64,000 bases of DNA, from NCBI GenBank assembly GCA_002749535.1, contig MZZL01000393.1:731342-795341 (forward strand), given 5' to 3'. Source of the DNA: Apophysomyces variabilis (Eukaryota; Mucoromycota; Mucoromycetes; Mucorales; Mucoraceae). Positions 35,188-47,638 of the stretch are shown one piece after another. A program made the position numbers and the translations under genes. The number at the start of each line of letters is the position of its first letter. Position 1 is the stretch's first letter. A model generated the notes under the pieces. It was not told where the DNA came from and made no database searches. It saw only the letters and a program-made list of their open reading frames with translations.

Positions 35188-35862
35188 GATCTGTCCTGTC
35201 CTAGTTTGGTTCTGCTGGGAATAGACGTCAATTTAAAAGAAGTGATGGCTTAGTCGTGCACGGTTCAATTCTGTTGCGGGGATTCTTCTGCGTGTGTAAA
35301 CTTTAAGACTAACCTATGCATACAGTAATGTGGATTCATAGTCAGTCTTCTGTGTCATATTTGCTTGAAACGCAAGCATAGAAGGAGTTTTGCATGTGAA
35401 GCGAGATATTTGACCATAAAACAGCTCAATTATCGTCAGGTTATGAATCTTTCCATTTCTGCAAATTTTGGACTGTAGCGTACCACTTGTACTGTATTCT
35501 ATACGACACTTTCCTCCGTGCAGTAAAGTATTGCTAAAATGTTTGATAAATTCGTTATTAACGACAGTTCCTTTGGGTAAAACATGATAAGGGGACTTTC
35601 ACAAACACATATATACTGCAAAGGTTTGTTTATTTTCTATTTAGCGCAGCAATTTACTTGGAAGTTGAAGACAAAAGACCGGGTAATAGCGTAAGTTAAC
35701 ACGACAGGTTTCTAACACGTATATATCAGTCCCTGCTGGACGAAAAACCGATTGACACGGCAACGTTAGGTCCAACATCTAGTTCAGAGTCTATGCTATG
35801 CTTAAGTTCTATATTTACACAAAAATGTTCGGTAACATTTGAAAAACAAAAGAAAAGAGGCA
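35188..35862. other. Spacer between UBE2S start and WDR89 end
   Basis: Contains the presumed UBE2S promoter. No gene, RNA or shared repeat recognised. Confidence 0.35.
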
Positions 35863-37090
35863 TTATACTGATGCTTGCCATGCACACATGCGTCCATCTT
35901 CTCCTCCCGTCAAAATACTTTGCGTGCTATGGTTCCAGTATACCGATCGTACGACGTCGCTATGCCCTCCATGCAACGTTTGACAAAGCTGAAGTTGAGC
36001 AACATTAACATGGAAAAAACTTACATCACCCCTGTTAGCAAAATCGTTAGTATCAGCATGACATTCCCATCAGTTTTTGGAATACTTACGCGTAATTTCC
36101 AGTTATCAAATAGAATCGTTGAGATACTGGGTCATAGCTGCAATCAATAGCGTAATCTACCGATGTAATACCAAGTTGCCTGACATCGCCATAATCACAG
36201 ATTAAGTCACCCTATAGCTGATTTGTCAGTCCATGTCAAGATAGTAGATTAACAATACAAGCCTCAAGTGTATGCAAAGAAAACGTTTCAATATGGGTAA
36301 GGCAGTAAAGATACTCGGCATTTGGACCGAAATAGCCAGCCTTGTTTACAGATGACCCGGAATTCACCACAGACAATAGTGCTTCTTCTTCGTCAAATCC
36401 TGTAACGTCATAGCTATTGACCAAGCCATCTGTGGAACATGAAATCAACTGAGATGGCAGGCTTGGGTGGCATTGAATCTAGTAAACCATACACCGTTAA
36501 GAGAAAAACTAAGGTGAAAAGAAGATTGTGCTAAGCCGGTCATGCTTACCTCAGTAACGACATCGCCGTGGGATTCAACGAACTTAGACAACAAGTTTGC
36601 ATTACGGGTATCAAAAAACGCCAGATCGGCTGCTTGCGTTTCCGGAGAGATATCAGTCCCTACTACGGCCATTGAGTCGTTACAGTTGATGTCAAAGGCG
36701 GTCAACGGCTTGTCGTCTAAAAATCCTGTCTTCAATACTTGGTCTGTTTTCAATTTTATGTAAAGTCTTACATTGAAAAGTTTGCACAGGGTTTCCTCCA
36801 GTCCGCAAATCCCAACGTGCAAGACGACCGTCCTCAGATGCAGAAAACAAATATTGATCGTTATATAACTTGATCTTGGCAATTTTGTCCGTATGAAACG
36901 CGCAGTTGGTAGCGGGCTGCATTGTGTTCAAGTCATACAGACGGACAAGGTTGTCCGATGTGGAGGCAATTGCGTACTGGCTGTTCACTGTCACATCAAA
37001 AACATAGCTATCGCCCAGGCTTAGATCAATTCCTCGAACCAATTCAAATGGCGGAAGCAAATCATAACATGCTTCGACGTTGATAGTCAT
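35863..37090 (-). CDS. WD40-repeat protein, WDR89 family
   Basis: Beta-propeller protein of unknown molecular role related to WDR89. Spliced minus-strand exons read MTINVEACYDLLPPFELVRG, YVFDVTVNSQYAIASTSDNL, VRLYDLNTMQPATNCAFHTD and YLFSASEDGRLARWDLRTGG. Next are PLTAFDINCNDSMAVVGTDI (compare FDINCNDHIICAGTE of human WDR89), HGDVVTEIQCHPSLPSQLIS and CSTDGLVNSYDVTGFDEEEA. The last repeat is LCQTLHGGHSDVVRSVYWNH plus SILTGGEDGRMCAWQASV, stop at 35863. At least five introns. Divergent from ALG10 with 342 bp between the starts. The order of conserved blocks makes the assignment strong; function stays open. Confidence 0.88.
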
Positions 37091-37432
37091 CGTAGTCTAT
37101 GGAAGGACAGCCTTCGGACACAACAACTCGAAAAGAACGTCACTCAAACGCTGACTGACTTTCTGTTGTCTGGAGTTGGGAATCCCGAAACAACAGTATA
37201 GGGGAGGGAGGCAAAGAGGGACAGAGGGTAGGAGGAAACAAGGTGATTTATTGATACGACTTAAGTCATGTGTCAAACATATGAGATCGATTATCACTTC
37301 AAATCTTTCAATCGGTGCCCCGAGAATTCACAAGGTCCTGGTTGTGATCACTGTCAACCACGAGTATCGGATCCTGAAATCTCCCTAATTTTGCCAGAGG
37401 TCTTTGTCTCGTGGCATGGGCATATTTTCACA
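37091..37432. promoter_or_regulatory. Divergent promoter region WDR89 / ALG10
   Basis: 342 bp between divergent starts. Contains a short G/A-rich stretch (37200-37243, GGGGAGGGAGGCAAAGAGGG) on the plus strand; no TATA box. Confidence 0.35.
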
Positions 37433-39183
37433 ATGACCCGATCACATTTCGCTGTGCATGTCGCTTTGCTGGCATGGACAGCGGCATTGATAAATAGAGA
37501 AGTGCCGGAACCATACATGGTATGAGCCTGGCAAAATGCGCGAGATACCAAACTTAAGAGCGTTCATAGGATGAGTTGTTCCACATTCCGCAGGCCCACC
37601 GATATTGTTCGGGAAACTATGCGAGTTGGGACCCTAAGCTAACAACTCCACCTGGCTTGTAATACATCTACTTCATTATTACCGATTACGTGTATTTAAC
37701 AGCTCCTTTAAGATACGTTTTCAGCAACCTCCTGGCGATTCTTGGCAAGCCGTTTGGGCTGACCTGTTCCGTCCCTATCTTACGGTCGATTAACATTTTG
37801 TTTGCTATTTGCCTTTATCCGCTGATCAGACGCCTTCTTTCCATCTTGTACCCCTCGAGAGATAATGCATTATATTCTCTTGCAATTACCTGGTTTCCAG
37901 TCGCCTTCTTTTCAAACTTCTTGTATTACACCGACACGGGATCTACGCTGTTCGTCTTGCTGTCATATCTTTTTGTCAAGCAACAGAAATACCGGCTGGC
38001 TGGTATTGTACGTCTTGCGTAGTTTCTGTTGCACCGCATTCATATCCGATTTTCATCTAGGCAGGAATGATCTCAGTGACTTTTCGCCAAACAAATATCG
38101 TCTGGGTCTTTTACTTCATGATGCTAGCCATTATCGATATTATCAGTAAGAATAAAGATGGTTCACCGGCATTGTACAATCCGAATTGCAGAGATATTAG
38201 AAGTCCAGGTACGTTGACGATGACAAGTCTTTGCAGCTCACAGTATGTTAGTCCAGGTTGTTGCATCTTGTTGGGATCTACTACGTAGCTCCGTTGCCAG
38301 TATGGGCAAATTATTACCGTTGATAAGTACGTTTATTATGACGATCGCCTTATTTGGGTTATTCTTGATATGGAATGATGGAATCGTATTGGGTAAAGAA
38401 CGCCTTACACCAAACGTGGAATTTAACCCATCATTTAGGAGATCGATCGAATCATGTTGCAAGTTTGAATTTTCCACAGCTCTTCTATTTCTCTTCCTTT
38501 TTGACGTTTTTCTCCGCTCCTTGGATTATTAATGTATCGGATGCCCTAGACTTAGCTCGTCACGTTGGCGCGAAACAGTAATAATAACAGGATTTTGTTT
38601 GCGTCTTCTCATCTATCTGACGTACAGATGTACCGTATGGCTGGCTTCATTGATAGTAATGCTTTACTTGGTTTATAGTCACACGTAAGCTATATTAATG
38701 GATGGAAACGTCAAATTAATAACAACATAGATACGAACACCCTTTCTTGCTGAGCGATAACCGTCATTACACGTTCTATATCTGGCAAAGGATATACCAG
38801 AGGCATTGGTCCGTACGGTATATTCTGGTTCCTCTATATGCAGTTAGTGGGTGGCTCAATGCCCGCTACTTAGGTCAGTTAACTGAAACCAAGAGTGCAA
38901 GATCTAATGGGGGGGAATTATAGGACATACTACCATCCTTTTCGCACTTGGATTCGTTTCAGCTTTGGTGCTGACTTTGGTCCCATCACCTCTTCTTGAA
39001 TTCCGCTATTTCATTGTCCCAGTCACATTCTACTTGATTCATCTTCGGCCGCCACCAAAATGGCGAACCCTATTAGCGCTCCTAACCTACAGCATCATCA
39101 ACATAGCCGTGGTATTCATGTTTTTATATAAGCCGTTCATGTGGTCCAACGAACCTGGAAAGCAGCAAAGATTCATGTGGTAA
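37433..39183 (+). CDS. ALG10: ALG10 dolichyl-P-Glc alpha-1,2-glucosyltransferase
   Basis: ER multi-pass enzyme that adds the terminal glucose to Glc2Man9GlcNAc2-PP-dolichol before N-glycan transfer (family knowledge). Exons give [40 protein letters not shown] and [20 protein letters not shown]. They continue [71 protein letters not shown] and [20 protein letters not shown]. The last exon begins [20 protein letters not shown] and ends [15 protein letters not shown], the invariant ALG10 C-terminus. The EPYMDE and RQTNI motifs are diagnostic. Frame TAA at about 37658 lies within a 54-bp intron (GTAATAC to TTTAAG) that restores PGLYVFSN. Eight or so introns, all in frame. The start is the first ATG before the signal-anchor-like helix. 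Confidence 0.93.
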
Positions 39184-39234
39184 AGCGCAATATTTAATGC
39201 TACCATAGTGCTTCTTCCAATTATATTGGGAGAT

Positions 39235-40680
39235 AAATATATCAGTTTTCGCAAGGTAATTTGCATCAGTTAAAAGTTACTTCTGCGCAAGCGAATAAAG
39301 AACTTTGCGCTGACAATGATAAATTTGGCGCTGACATAGTACGTAACAGAATGCTCAAGGTTCAAAAACGAACAGGGCGCATTTAACTATTACATAATCA
39401 AATCATGCTAAAATTTAAAGAAAAAAGTAACAATAAGCTAGCACGATTCTACCGCTTTTACAATCCTCCATTTGGAACCCATTTTTGTCAGACAGAACGA
39501 GAAGAACCGATATTCTCTCATAGTCAGCAAATTCTGGCAACTTACATCAGCTGAGGAAGATGTTCGCGTCTATCAAAGACAATACAAAAAGCTGGTTGAT
39601 AATGATCTACTACGGTAGCTTTTCGATTACTAACCGACTTATCAAAGAATTAATTCAAACGTATAGTCACTCCATTGATACGTGGAATAATGATCGGATC
39701 ATTGATCTGTTTTTTGATGCATTTATCAATCTACCAAAACTAAATTAAAATGCAGCGAAACAGAAACTGCGAAAGAGAAGTTCAGTCCTACAATCTGCAC
39801 AACGTAGCATGTGAATTGTGAAGATAATGTGGGAAGTATCGACTTGGCGCAGTTACAGGAAGAATCGACTGTTGCGGGGAGACAGATCCTCGTTAGCGGA
39901 ATGGATTGTAGAATTCATACCATGTCAGTGATTGTGCCGGTCGCATTTGACGATATCAGCATCATGTCGAATTACACAATCGGTTCAGTGTAATACAGAG
40001 TGAGTATGGATATATATCTACCAAGGATATCAAATGGAACATCTTTCCGCTTCCAAAAGCGCACCAAACAATTGCGAAAGAGCATGCCGGTTAAGACAAC
40101 AAGGAAAGAAAAGAATCAAGTCGTCGGAGGATCCGAAAATCGTTTAAGAAAACTCATTCGATACAGTTGCTACATCTGAAGTGGTCGCGAATTGCCAACG
40201 AGTAGTGTCCCTTAGATGTTTGAGGGCTTACTAAACTGGCATTTCCAGATTCTGCGTGAAGGACGAGATACTTTACGCTCTCTTGTCTGGGAAAACTCCA
40301 TCACCATTTTCGAGAAATTCAGCCACTGTTGAACTTAATCAAAACACTACCTTGCATACCGGTAAGGCTATCATACAAGTTTATGTTTTTCCAATTACTG
40401 GCAAGCGATCTTATAAAATCAGGTACTGCAGAGCCTTCTGTCGTAGGGCAGACATGCCCTTAGAGAGGGGGCAAGTGAAAACACATCAATCCTATCCTTC
40501 CATTTACTAACTATGAATGTATATCTTATGCTGCCCTAATTAAGTTTTGCGTTCACTGGAGGATCAAGTTGAATGTAGGTGAAATATGCTTTTTGGTATA
40601 ATTTAGTTGCTAATGGCTCATACTGATTCTACTTTTAGCGTAAATTGGTCTTCAGATGGACACAAAATTTCTGTAAGTTA
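39235..40680 (+). repeat. Dispersed element A, copy 4
   Basis: The left end around 39250-39620 (CGCAAGCGAA..., ACGAGAAGAACCGATA, GAGGAAGATGTTCGCGTC, TAATGATCTACTACGGTAGC) matches 51870-52210. The right end at 40480-40680 (CCATTTACTAACTATGAATG, TCACTGGAGGATCAAGTTGA, TTTTAGCGTAAATTGG) matches copies 2 and 3. It starts immediately after ALG10. Confidence 0.55.
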
Positions 40681-40757
40681 CATTCCATAAACAGTATATC
40701 AGTTTAAACGATTGAGGACAATAGAAAAACAGATAGTTTTATAGTTACAGCATTCTT

Positions 40758-42838
40758 CTACTCGCCATTTACTGGACATTGTCCACTCAACATGGCTTGA
40801 GCTACTTCTGCCCAGAGTTTCTTTACATCATCAGCATTGTCGTCATTAAAATGCATACGACAATCGGCATTAATCACGCTATACTCTAACAAATCTCTCT
40901 CGTCACCGACGGCACCAGTACTAGGACGGTACACTTCACGGAACGTCCAACCCATATCGGCGCGTTCGGGAAAGGGCGAGGGCGCATCAGGATCGCTTTC
41001 CAAACCTAAGGACTGGAGATCCATCAAAAAGCTGGATAAACGCTCGCTTTCACCACCGGGGAATGATGCAAACTGCATATGGTTTCCGCGGATACCGCCT
41101 AAGCCCATAGCAGGGACTTTGTGCGAGATACGGAGGCGTGAAGCGACAATGGCACAGGTGGATCCACATCGACCATCGGATAATATAAGCATATCGCTTG
41201 CTTTCCACTTGCGATTACTGAACTTGCTATTGTTCGCCAAGCTGGAATTCCAAGCATCACAGCTCAAAGACACAGGCTCAGAGAATTTGACCTCATCCTT
41301 TCCGCGGGTATGCGTCAAAGTGTGGGTGTACCAGTCTGCTCCTTTATAGTTGGGTGATTGATAATCGATCCATTTTGTTGCTTGTTGCTCATATGCCTTC
41401 TTTACGACACGTTCTAGGAAGGGTGTATACTTGATGTCCGATGGATACATTGGGGTTGAGTTAAAGAAGGTATTGATAATGAATTCACCGGCGCATGCAT
41501 CGCCACCACCATTGCTGGATAGGTCTGTATAATGTGAATGGCTGTGTATTGATGCGAACATTCAATAACTTACCAAGTATGATTTTTTCTATGCCTTTCT
41601 TTTCAAAGTTCTCTAAACCGGCAAGGAAGTCATCAACAAAAGCTTGTCGATCAGATGCAGGAATTGAAAAGCTTTGGATATCAATGACACCGACTTTCTC
41701 GTTCCGGCCATCAAGCGTGATAAATTCTGCATAAGGGCCACGGCTTCCACCGACAGCGTTCTGAGGCGATAGATCAAATGCTTGACCTTCATGAATCATC
41801 TTTAACTCTTCCATATCGAATCCTTTGGCAAGATTTCGTTTACTGAACGATGAATGAGAAGATTTACAGTAATTGTTCCAGTATGAATCGGCGTCTATGA
41901 AACCTTGCGGAACTTGGGCTACCCACGGGACTTTAACAGTGAAAGGCTCATCGAAGTCTTCCTGAATAGCTAAGGTCCCTTTCTTTGGACATCGCATTGT
42001 GTAAGAATGGATTTCTTGAGCAGGCAGAAAACGGTGATAGCCGAGATCATCTGCGCCGTCATCCCAACCGTGGAAATAGCTCTTGGTGTTCATAATGTTG
42101 TTGTAACATGTGTTGACGTCTTTGCTTTCGCCGTTGTTGTTGACGGCGTAATTCACGACCATATCAAGTGCTTTTTCATCGTCAATATGAGTGACTTCAC
42201 AACCGACCCAAGATTTCTGTGCCTCGGGCCAAATGTCATCTTTGACATATGCTACATTCACAATGAGACGTTGGTTACGGACGAGCGAATTAAGCTGAAT
42301 AGGTTGCCAAAAAACGAACTGTCTATAACAGAAAGGCGAATACACCTGGTTCGAGTCAAGCTGTGTTACTGAAATGCAATCAAATCTTAACTTTCAAACA
42401 TACCAGATGGGCATCATGGACTTTGTCCAGAAGCAGCGCTACTGCGTCCTGAAATGCTCGGTCTGATTGCCATTTCTCGTTTTGAATCACATCAAGACCA
42501 TGAGAAATGTTGACAGGCACGGTTGACAGACCTTCCACTGACGGTGGTGCTGCAGCGATTTCCTACAAGGGTTGTCAGCTTAAACGAAAAAGACATGTTA
42601 TCCGCACGTTGAAGACGTAAAGACCTGTCGTGACTTTTCGCACTGTATCGAGAGTTTGAGCGGCTAAGGATGGGTTGTATGGGAAATGCTCAAGACAAGC
42701 TTTGGCTTCACTGAAAGTAGCTATTTTCTTCCCTGCAATTGCGGCACAAGGATCTTTTTGGGCATGAGAAAGAGAGATATATGCAAGGAGGACGGTAGCC
42801 ACCTGGTAACCGGTAAGGCTACTAGGTAACAGTTTCAT
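40758..42838 (-). CDS. Secreted serine protease, peptidase S41 family (CPAF-like)
   Basis: An extracellular S41-type protease of the fungal group related to CPAF. It has a signal peptide (MKLLPSSLTGYQVATVLLAY to SLSHAQ), then DPCAAIAGKKIATFSEAKAC and exon 2 EIAAAPPSVEGLSTVPVNIS. A DAHLVYSPFCYRQFVF block (joined over an intron with acceptor GAACCAG) is the usual start of the PDZ/S41 region. The S41 core shows VGVIDIQSFSIP, IILDLSSNGGGDACAGEFII and LILSDGRCGSTCAIVASRLR; the Ser of GS is the predicted nucleophile. Cys residues are numerous, as expected for a secreted protein. Three introns; ends GQCPVNGE. Substrate unknown. The ELP6 stop codon lies 124 bp upstream of its start, on the same strand. 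Confidence 0.87.
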
Positions 42839-42962
42839 GACAGGAATGTAGAAGGGAAAGACAAGAGATTAGAACGATGCACTGCGAATTGCCACTTAAT
42901 GATCTAAAAATAAGTTGGGCTAATGTCGTACAGCGAGAAATTTATTGTTTTACTCTTTTTTT

Positions 42963-43882
42963 TTAGTTCTGCGAAATGCCCTTTGCAAAAAAATGGACGT
43001 TGTTGTCCAGAACCTTATAATGTAAAGACTGTGGAACTGTATTGCTTGATCCCGGGATATACTTTGGTCCATGCACGATAGATAACTAATAGTCAAAAAT
43101 GAGACAAGATGACTCTCTTCGTGACATTGTACCTGTCCATGCACATCTCTAGCCAATCCACTTCCTAATGCTTGTACTTGAAGGACGAGCTCAGCGCTCT
43201 GGATCGTGGATTTCACAAACATATCTTGCTCTATATCTTCACTACCTTCCTCATCCGCATGAATCACCGTGATTAATGTGCCTCTGATACTCTCCATATG
43301 CATCTTCAGTTTTTTAATGAATGTAGAAACCGATCGAAGATCAAATCCACTAAGTAACAGTACGCTCGCATCATCCAGGATAAGCAATGAACGTGGTTTC
43401 ACAACATGACATTTGATAACATAATAGAAAGATCGCAAGACGTCGTTGCTGTCAATTTCTGATCCATCCAATAGTCCTGAGGGAGCGGATGGAACTTGTG
43501 AAGGCGGGTAAGGAGAGTTCTTGCTGTACGAATTTAGATGGGTCACTCCGTCCAGGAAGCTAAACTGGCCTGACTGCTTAAGAGCCTGCAAATTGATACC
43601 CTATAAATTTGCTTTAAGGATAACTTCTATTTCTTCGAAAGGCCGATGTACCAATTTCCGACCGATCAAAAAGTAATGGTTAAAGATCTGTGCTAGTCCA
43701 ACAAGCGTTGTAAAGTGTCCACTTTTGACATGGTTGCCGATGAAATGATGAATCAAAAAGTTTGCATCGGATTTGAGCGTGTCTGTGATAACAATATGGG
43801 CTCGTTCAGGCGGAAGGTGTCCTGGGAATGCCAACGCTGTGTCAAGAGTTGGGTAGCCCATATTGAGGTAAATGTCCGCCAT
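42963..43882 (-). CDS. ELP6: Elongator complex protein 6
   Basis: RecA-like subunit of the Elp456 ring of Elongator, needed for tRNA wobble-uridine modification (family knowledge). Exon 1 reads MADIYLNMGYPTLDTALAFP, HIVITDTLKSDANFLIHHFI, HFTTLVGLAQIFNHYFLIGR and KL, then GINLQALKQSGQFSFLDGVT. The middle has PRSLLILDDASVLLLSGFDL, equivalent to Walker B. The last exon starts LSIVHGPKYIPGSSNTVPQS and ends FFAKGISQN. Block order (D-x-x-K-TDANFLxHHF, FVALxQxxxHY-xxIGxKLGVNL) fits ELP6. As in the family, no Walker A Lys is seen. Two introns. Divergent from the R3H gene. Confidence 0.87.
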
Positions 43883-44125
43883 CTCACGGCAGCGCGTTGA
43901 CCCAAAATTGCTGGGATGGTCAGGTTAGCAGTCACCCGGGGTTTTTCTTGAACGCCAAGTTCACATTAACCCTCAGCCGGCCGGAATCCCATTCCATTTG
44001 TTTTTTGAACAAATCCATGGCAAGGATTCGCATCCTTTGATTATGGTAGTTTTGTGGTTGACCCTTTAGCAATCTAAAGTTCTTTTTATTAGTTCCCAAC
44101 CACTATAAACTGCAATCGTTATGAC

Positions 44126-44902
44126 ATGCCTGAAACCCAAGATGGACATCCAGCCATGAATATCGCCCCAAATACTCCTCTTTTGTTGCGAAATTACGAT
44201 TACGATACGCGAAGATATGCCAGCAGTATAAGTAGCAGCAGTAGTAGCAGTCGTAGTATTACACCGACTTTCGAATCACGTCCAACTATATATGACCCCC
44301 AACAACAACATCAGGACATAGACAGTTCACAAGCAGAACCAGACGAATTCATTCTGACAGTGCTAAAGAAACCTCAGGACAGGATTTTTTTGCTCTCCCT
44401 AGAGAGAGATCTTGAATCATTCATTAATAATCCAAAGTAAGTAGGGTTTTCAAACCCATAAGAGTGAGATTATTGAAAAGGATCCATTTTTCAGACAGTA
44501 TCGATTGGATCTGCCTCCAATGAACTCATACCAGCGATTGATGGTCCATAAAGTGGCACCGTACTTTAAACTCAATCATTATCATGACCCTACCCGCAAG
44601 GCTGTCTTCCTTTGCAAGAATCAATACACACAGCTGTAAGGCGATTGTTGTTGTTGGTTTTTTATCTCACATTCGCTAGGCCTCCCGTCCGGCTTCCTGA
44701 TCTTGTAGAGCAGGAGCAAAATCCAGCGGATACAATGCCTCAATTCCAAATAATGCGCCGAGCTCTTCCCTCGCATTCTCCTCATACGAACAGAACAACC
44801 AGGACACAGGAACGGAAAACGATGACATTGGAGGAACGAAAAGCAGCATACGAAGAAGCAAGAGCTCGCATTTTTCAAGACTTGGAGAAGTCAAGCGATT
44901 AG
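44126..44902 (+). CDS. R3H and SUZ domain protein
   Basis: Predicted RNA-binding protein. The N-terminus is disordered and Ser-rich (an AGC/AGT run encodes SSSSSSS). The R3H domain reads DRIFLLSLERDLESFINNP, KQYRLDLPPMNSYQRLMVHK and VAPYFKLNHYHDPTRKAVFL, with the R-x3-H pattern in RLMVH. The SUZ motif is KTMTLEERKAAYEEARARIF. The pair R3H-SUZ is typical of R3HDM/ARPP21/encore-like proteins that bind mRNA. Introns at about 44438 (CCAAA|GTAAGT to TTTCAG) and 44636 (CAGCT|GTAAGG to CGCTAG) keep frame. At about 200 residues it is shorter than animal members. Convergent with the F-box gene, 83 bp apart. Confidence 0.82.
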
Positions 44903-44985
44903 AAGAGATACGAAGCAAACACAAAAGATTCCACATTTCAGTGACTCCCTTTCCCCATTCCCCTAATTTAAACAAAAAGGGGGGT

Positions 44986-46286
44986 TTAAATACGACAAAT
45001 AGTGTGACATTTGTCAACGTCTATATCAAATATAACTTGATCCGCATTCACTTGATTAAGCAAATGGTTGGCGTCTGTCAGGTCATAAGCGACTCCTAGA
45101 CTGATTTCCTGAATATTCGGAAGCCTCAGTAAAAGTTCTTGGATGATTTCGCTTGAGAGTTCTTCAAGTCCACTGATATTGAGAGTTTCAAGTGCCTCTG
45201 CACCTTCGTTCAGTGATGTTCGGAAGGCTTCATCCGTTAATAAACGGCAACCAGATAGATCCACATGTTTGAGACGGCGACAATTGCGCATAAATAGCTA
45301 TTTTTACAATCCATTATTTTTAGGATAAGGCGGAAAACAACTATGGTTACCTGGAGAGCAAGGTCCGTAACACCGACTTGATAAGCCAGCATTAAATGTT
45401 GGAGGTCTGTGCAATGTCTGGCCAATTGCATGAATCCTCTATCAGCCACTCGGCTGCACTCGCTAAGATCAAAGTATTGGAGACGAGGACTGGTCTTTGC
45501 GATGGCTTCCATGTGATCCGTCGTCAGATGATGTATATCGCGCATTCTTAGACGGGTGAGTGGCTGTGTCTGCTGAGCTTGTCCAAAAAACTTGTCCAAG
45601 GCTTCTGCAGATAGATTTGAACAATGTTCAAGCCCAAGATCTTCAATCGTGCAATCTTGAATAGCACTGAGGACTTCATCATTGATATCCGTTAATTTAA
45701 GGCAGCGTAAACTCTTGCTGTGACGTCGGATAAGCGTAACAAGCGCATTTTGGGAAATCTTTCCGCAACCATACAGGATAAGAGTATGGAGCCTATTTTC
45801 TGGAGTGCTAAGTAGCGGCATGATTGCCTCGGTAGATAGACAGTAGCAATGAGACAAGTCAACATAGCGTAAGTGAGGACTAGCGGATATCATGTGAGCC
45901 ACAGCCTGGTCTTGAGCGGCGGCATAAGAGAATTCCAGGTGTAGCAGGTTGGGAAATTGGAACGAATTGAAGAACTGACGTTCAAACATGTGGCTGGTCA
46001 CGTCTGACCAACAGAATTGCCAGACCAGGTGATTGTATTGGAAACACGATCGCTTGTTACGACTCCTGCCGTCCAGCGTGTTTTTTATTTTTCGTAACGT
46101 CATATGTGATCGAGGATGCAGTGTTCTCCATAGTCTACAACTTGCAACGTGGTAGAAGACCGTACAACATAGTGCCACACTCAGCAAGTCCTTGTCATCG
46201 ACAAATTCGCAGAATATATGTGCAATTTCTGGAATTAAAAGTGGGCACGAGGAAGTGGGCCAAAACTTGCTCATATTAAGATGCAT
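44986..46286 (-). CDS. F-box and leucine-rich repeat protein
   Basis: Likely substrate receptor of an SCF ubiquitin ligase. N-terminal F-box: PLLIPEIAHIFCEFVDDKDL plus LSVALCCTVFYHVASCRLWR. It is followed by at least ten LRRs of the Cys-containing Grr1/AMN1 type, for example LRYVDLSHCYCLSTEAIMPL, LHTLILYGCGKISQNALVTL, LQYFDLSECSRVADRGFMQL, LKHVDLSGCRLLTDEAFRTS and ALETLNISGLEELSSEIIQE. One intron (donor after VTDLALQ, acceptor AAAATAG) joins LFMRNCRRLKHV. The start at 46286 (MHLNMSKFW) is chosen because the frame upstream to 46502 encodes a low-complexity, hydrophobic stretch unlike this family. Target unknown. Confidence 0.87.
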
Positions 46287-46667
46287 TTGTGTGGATGAAG
46301 AGGTTGGTAGAAAAGATAGATGATAAAGTAGAGAAGGAGAAAATGAGGAAAAAAAAAGGAGGTTGATGCGCACAAACCATCCAAATCCTGCTAGAAGTAA
46401 AAGAAAAAAAATAATTAGCCGATCACATGTATTCAACCTTTCATTGCATGCAACACAGGAAATGACTTTCGGCTTATGTTTCAGAAAAGGGTATGTATTC
46501 AAAGGAAAAAATCCATCCTTTCATAAGTGTTTATAATGCATTCACCTTGTAATCTGCAATATTCAGACTGCATTGTGCAGCTAAGGTGAAACTTGTAACA
46601 CGTTTTACATTTTACAGTTTTCTTCACCCTCTCCCATTCTATTCAAAATGCCGATGTTTTTGGGGAC

Positions 46668-47100
46668 TCAATAGGCTCCACACATGATCACTACCTCGTC
46701 GAATACAAAGTCCTCCCAAATAAAATCCGTTTGCTTTCTTTTCAAACTTAATCCCAGCTCGGAAAAAGTATGAGTTTCATGATCATCTACGGACTGATAC
46801 GCCTCAGCATTGCGTAACGTGGCATACGGGAAAAGAAAAAAGAACATTGCGTGATTTACTGGTCTGGCTCTTTCTTTAAGACTGCTTCCAACCACATCTG
46901 ACATCAGGAAGAACTATGGTATGTAAAGTTAGCTTAATTATGCAAATAATATGACGGTTGTCAAAGCAGCATAATACGCTGTATTTTATTCCTAAATCGA
47001 TATACTAACAGCAACTGTCAAATGCCAAGGCAACCGAAACAGGGGATCAGCTTTCTCAGCTTCTCGCCCGGAGCCAAGGATACCCCAATTACAACAAGTA
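46668..47100 (-). CDS. Unidentified spliced gene fragment
   Basis: A minus-strand exon VTCCNWGILGSGREAEKADP...FRLPWHLTVA (about 47100-47010), joined by a GTTAGT...CCATAG intron to FFLMSDVVGSSLKERARPVN ... TDFIWEDFVFDEVVIMCGAY and a stop, gives a coherent protein end. I do not recognise the family. The 5' part is not found with confidence; it may belong to the frame at 47291-47638. Codon use is ordinary. Confidence 0.35.
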
Positions 47101-47290
47101 ACCTGAAAATAGAGAACTAATGCAAGCAACAAATAACATTATTTAAAATTGACGCAAAAAACAAGACGAGGCACATGTTTATACATAGCAAGATAATGTC
47201 AAAACAAGGGGAAAGGTCCAGCAGCTCAAACTGTTAACATTAATTAAAAAGCCGACAAGGAGAGGGTCGCAAGTTAGAGAGGAAACCATA

Positions 47291-47638
47291 TTAAATTCTC
47301 ATTGGACAACCAGGTGATCCTGTGTTTCGAGATGATTTGGGATCTTTGTAGATTTCTACAGTGTAATTTGCACCACTTAAGAAGTACCCTCGATGGACGC
47401 TAACTTTATTTTGATTTAATAAACCCTGTATGAGCAGTAGCGAAGGGTACATAACCCTAAAGTCAGATAGAATGATAAATTGGATCATTTCCTCATCCTT
47501 TGATTTGGAGTCCATCGAAATCAGCGTGTTTTGCTCCTTGTTTATTAGGTATACTCCTGGTGCAGGAGTATGCATCGACCAGTGTCTGACGACTCGATCT
47601 AGCAGAAAGTCAGCGGTATAAGGTGAGTCTTCGAACAA
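47291..47638 (-). CDS. Unidentified protein-coding segment
   Basis: The minus-strand frame FEDSPYTADFLLDRVVRHWS, PAPGVYLINKEQNTLISMDS ... SVHRGYFLSGANYTVEIYKD has a protein-like composition and predicted strand/helix alternation, but no family is recognised. In the same frame an upstream segment MFAMLATLRTVAEHVKLAKF (from about 47758) is separated only by a TAA, so the gene may be broken or spliced there. It could also be part of the gene ending at 46668. Confidence 0.3.
   Translation of the reverse strand: MFEDSPYTADFLLDRVVRHWSMHTPAPGVYLINKEQNTLISMDSKSKDEEMIQFIILSDFRVMYPSLLLIQGLLNQNKVSVHRGYFLSGANYTVEIYKDPKSSRNTGSPGCPMRI

Noticed and set aside
37640..37710. Premature stop in ALG10
   Set aside because: The TAA lies inside a 54-bp GT-AG intron (GTAATAC...TTTAAG) whose removal restores PGLYVFSN in frame.
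40837..41349. 170-codon plus-strand frame
   Set aside because: Antisense of the S41 protease exon, no own family.
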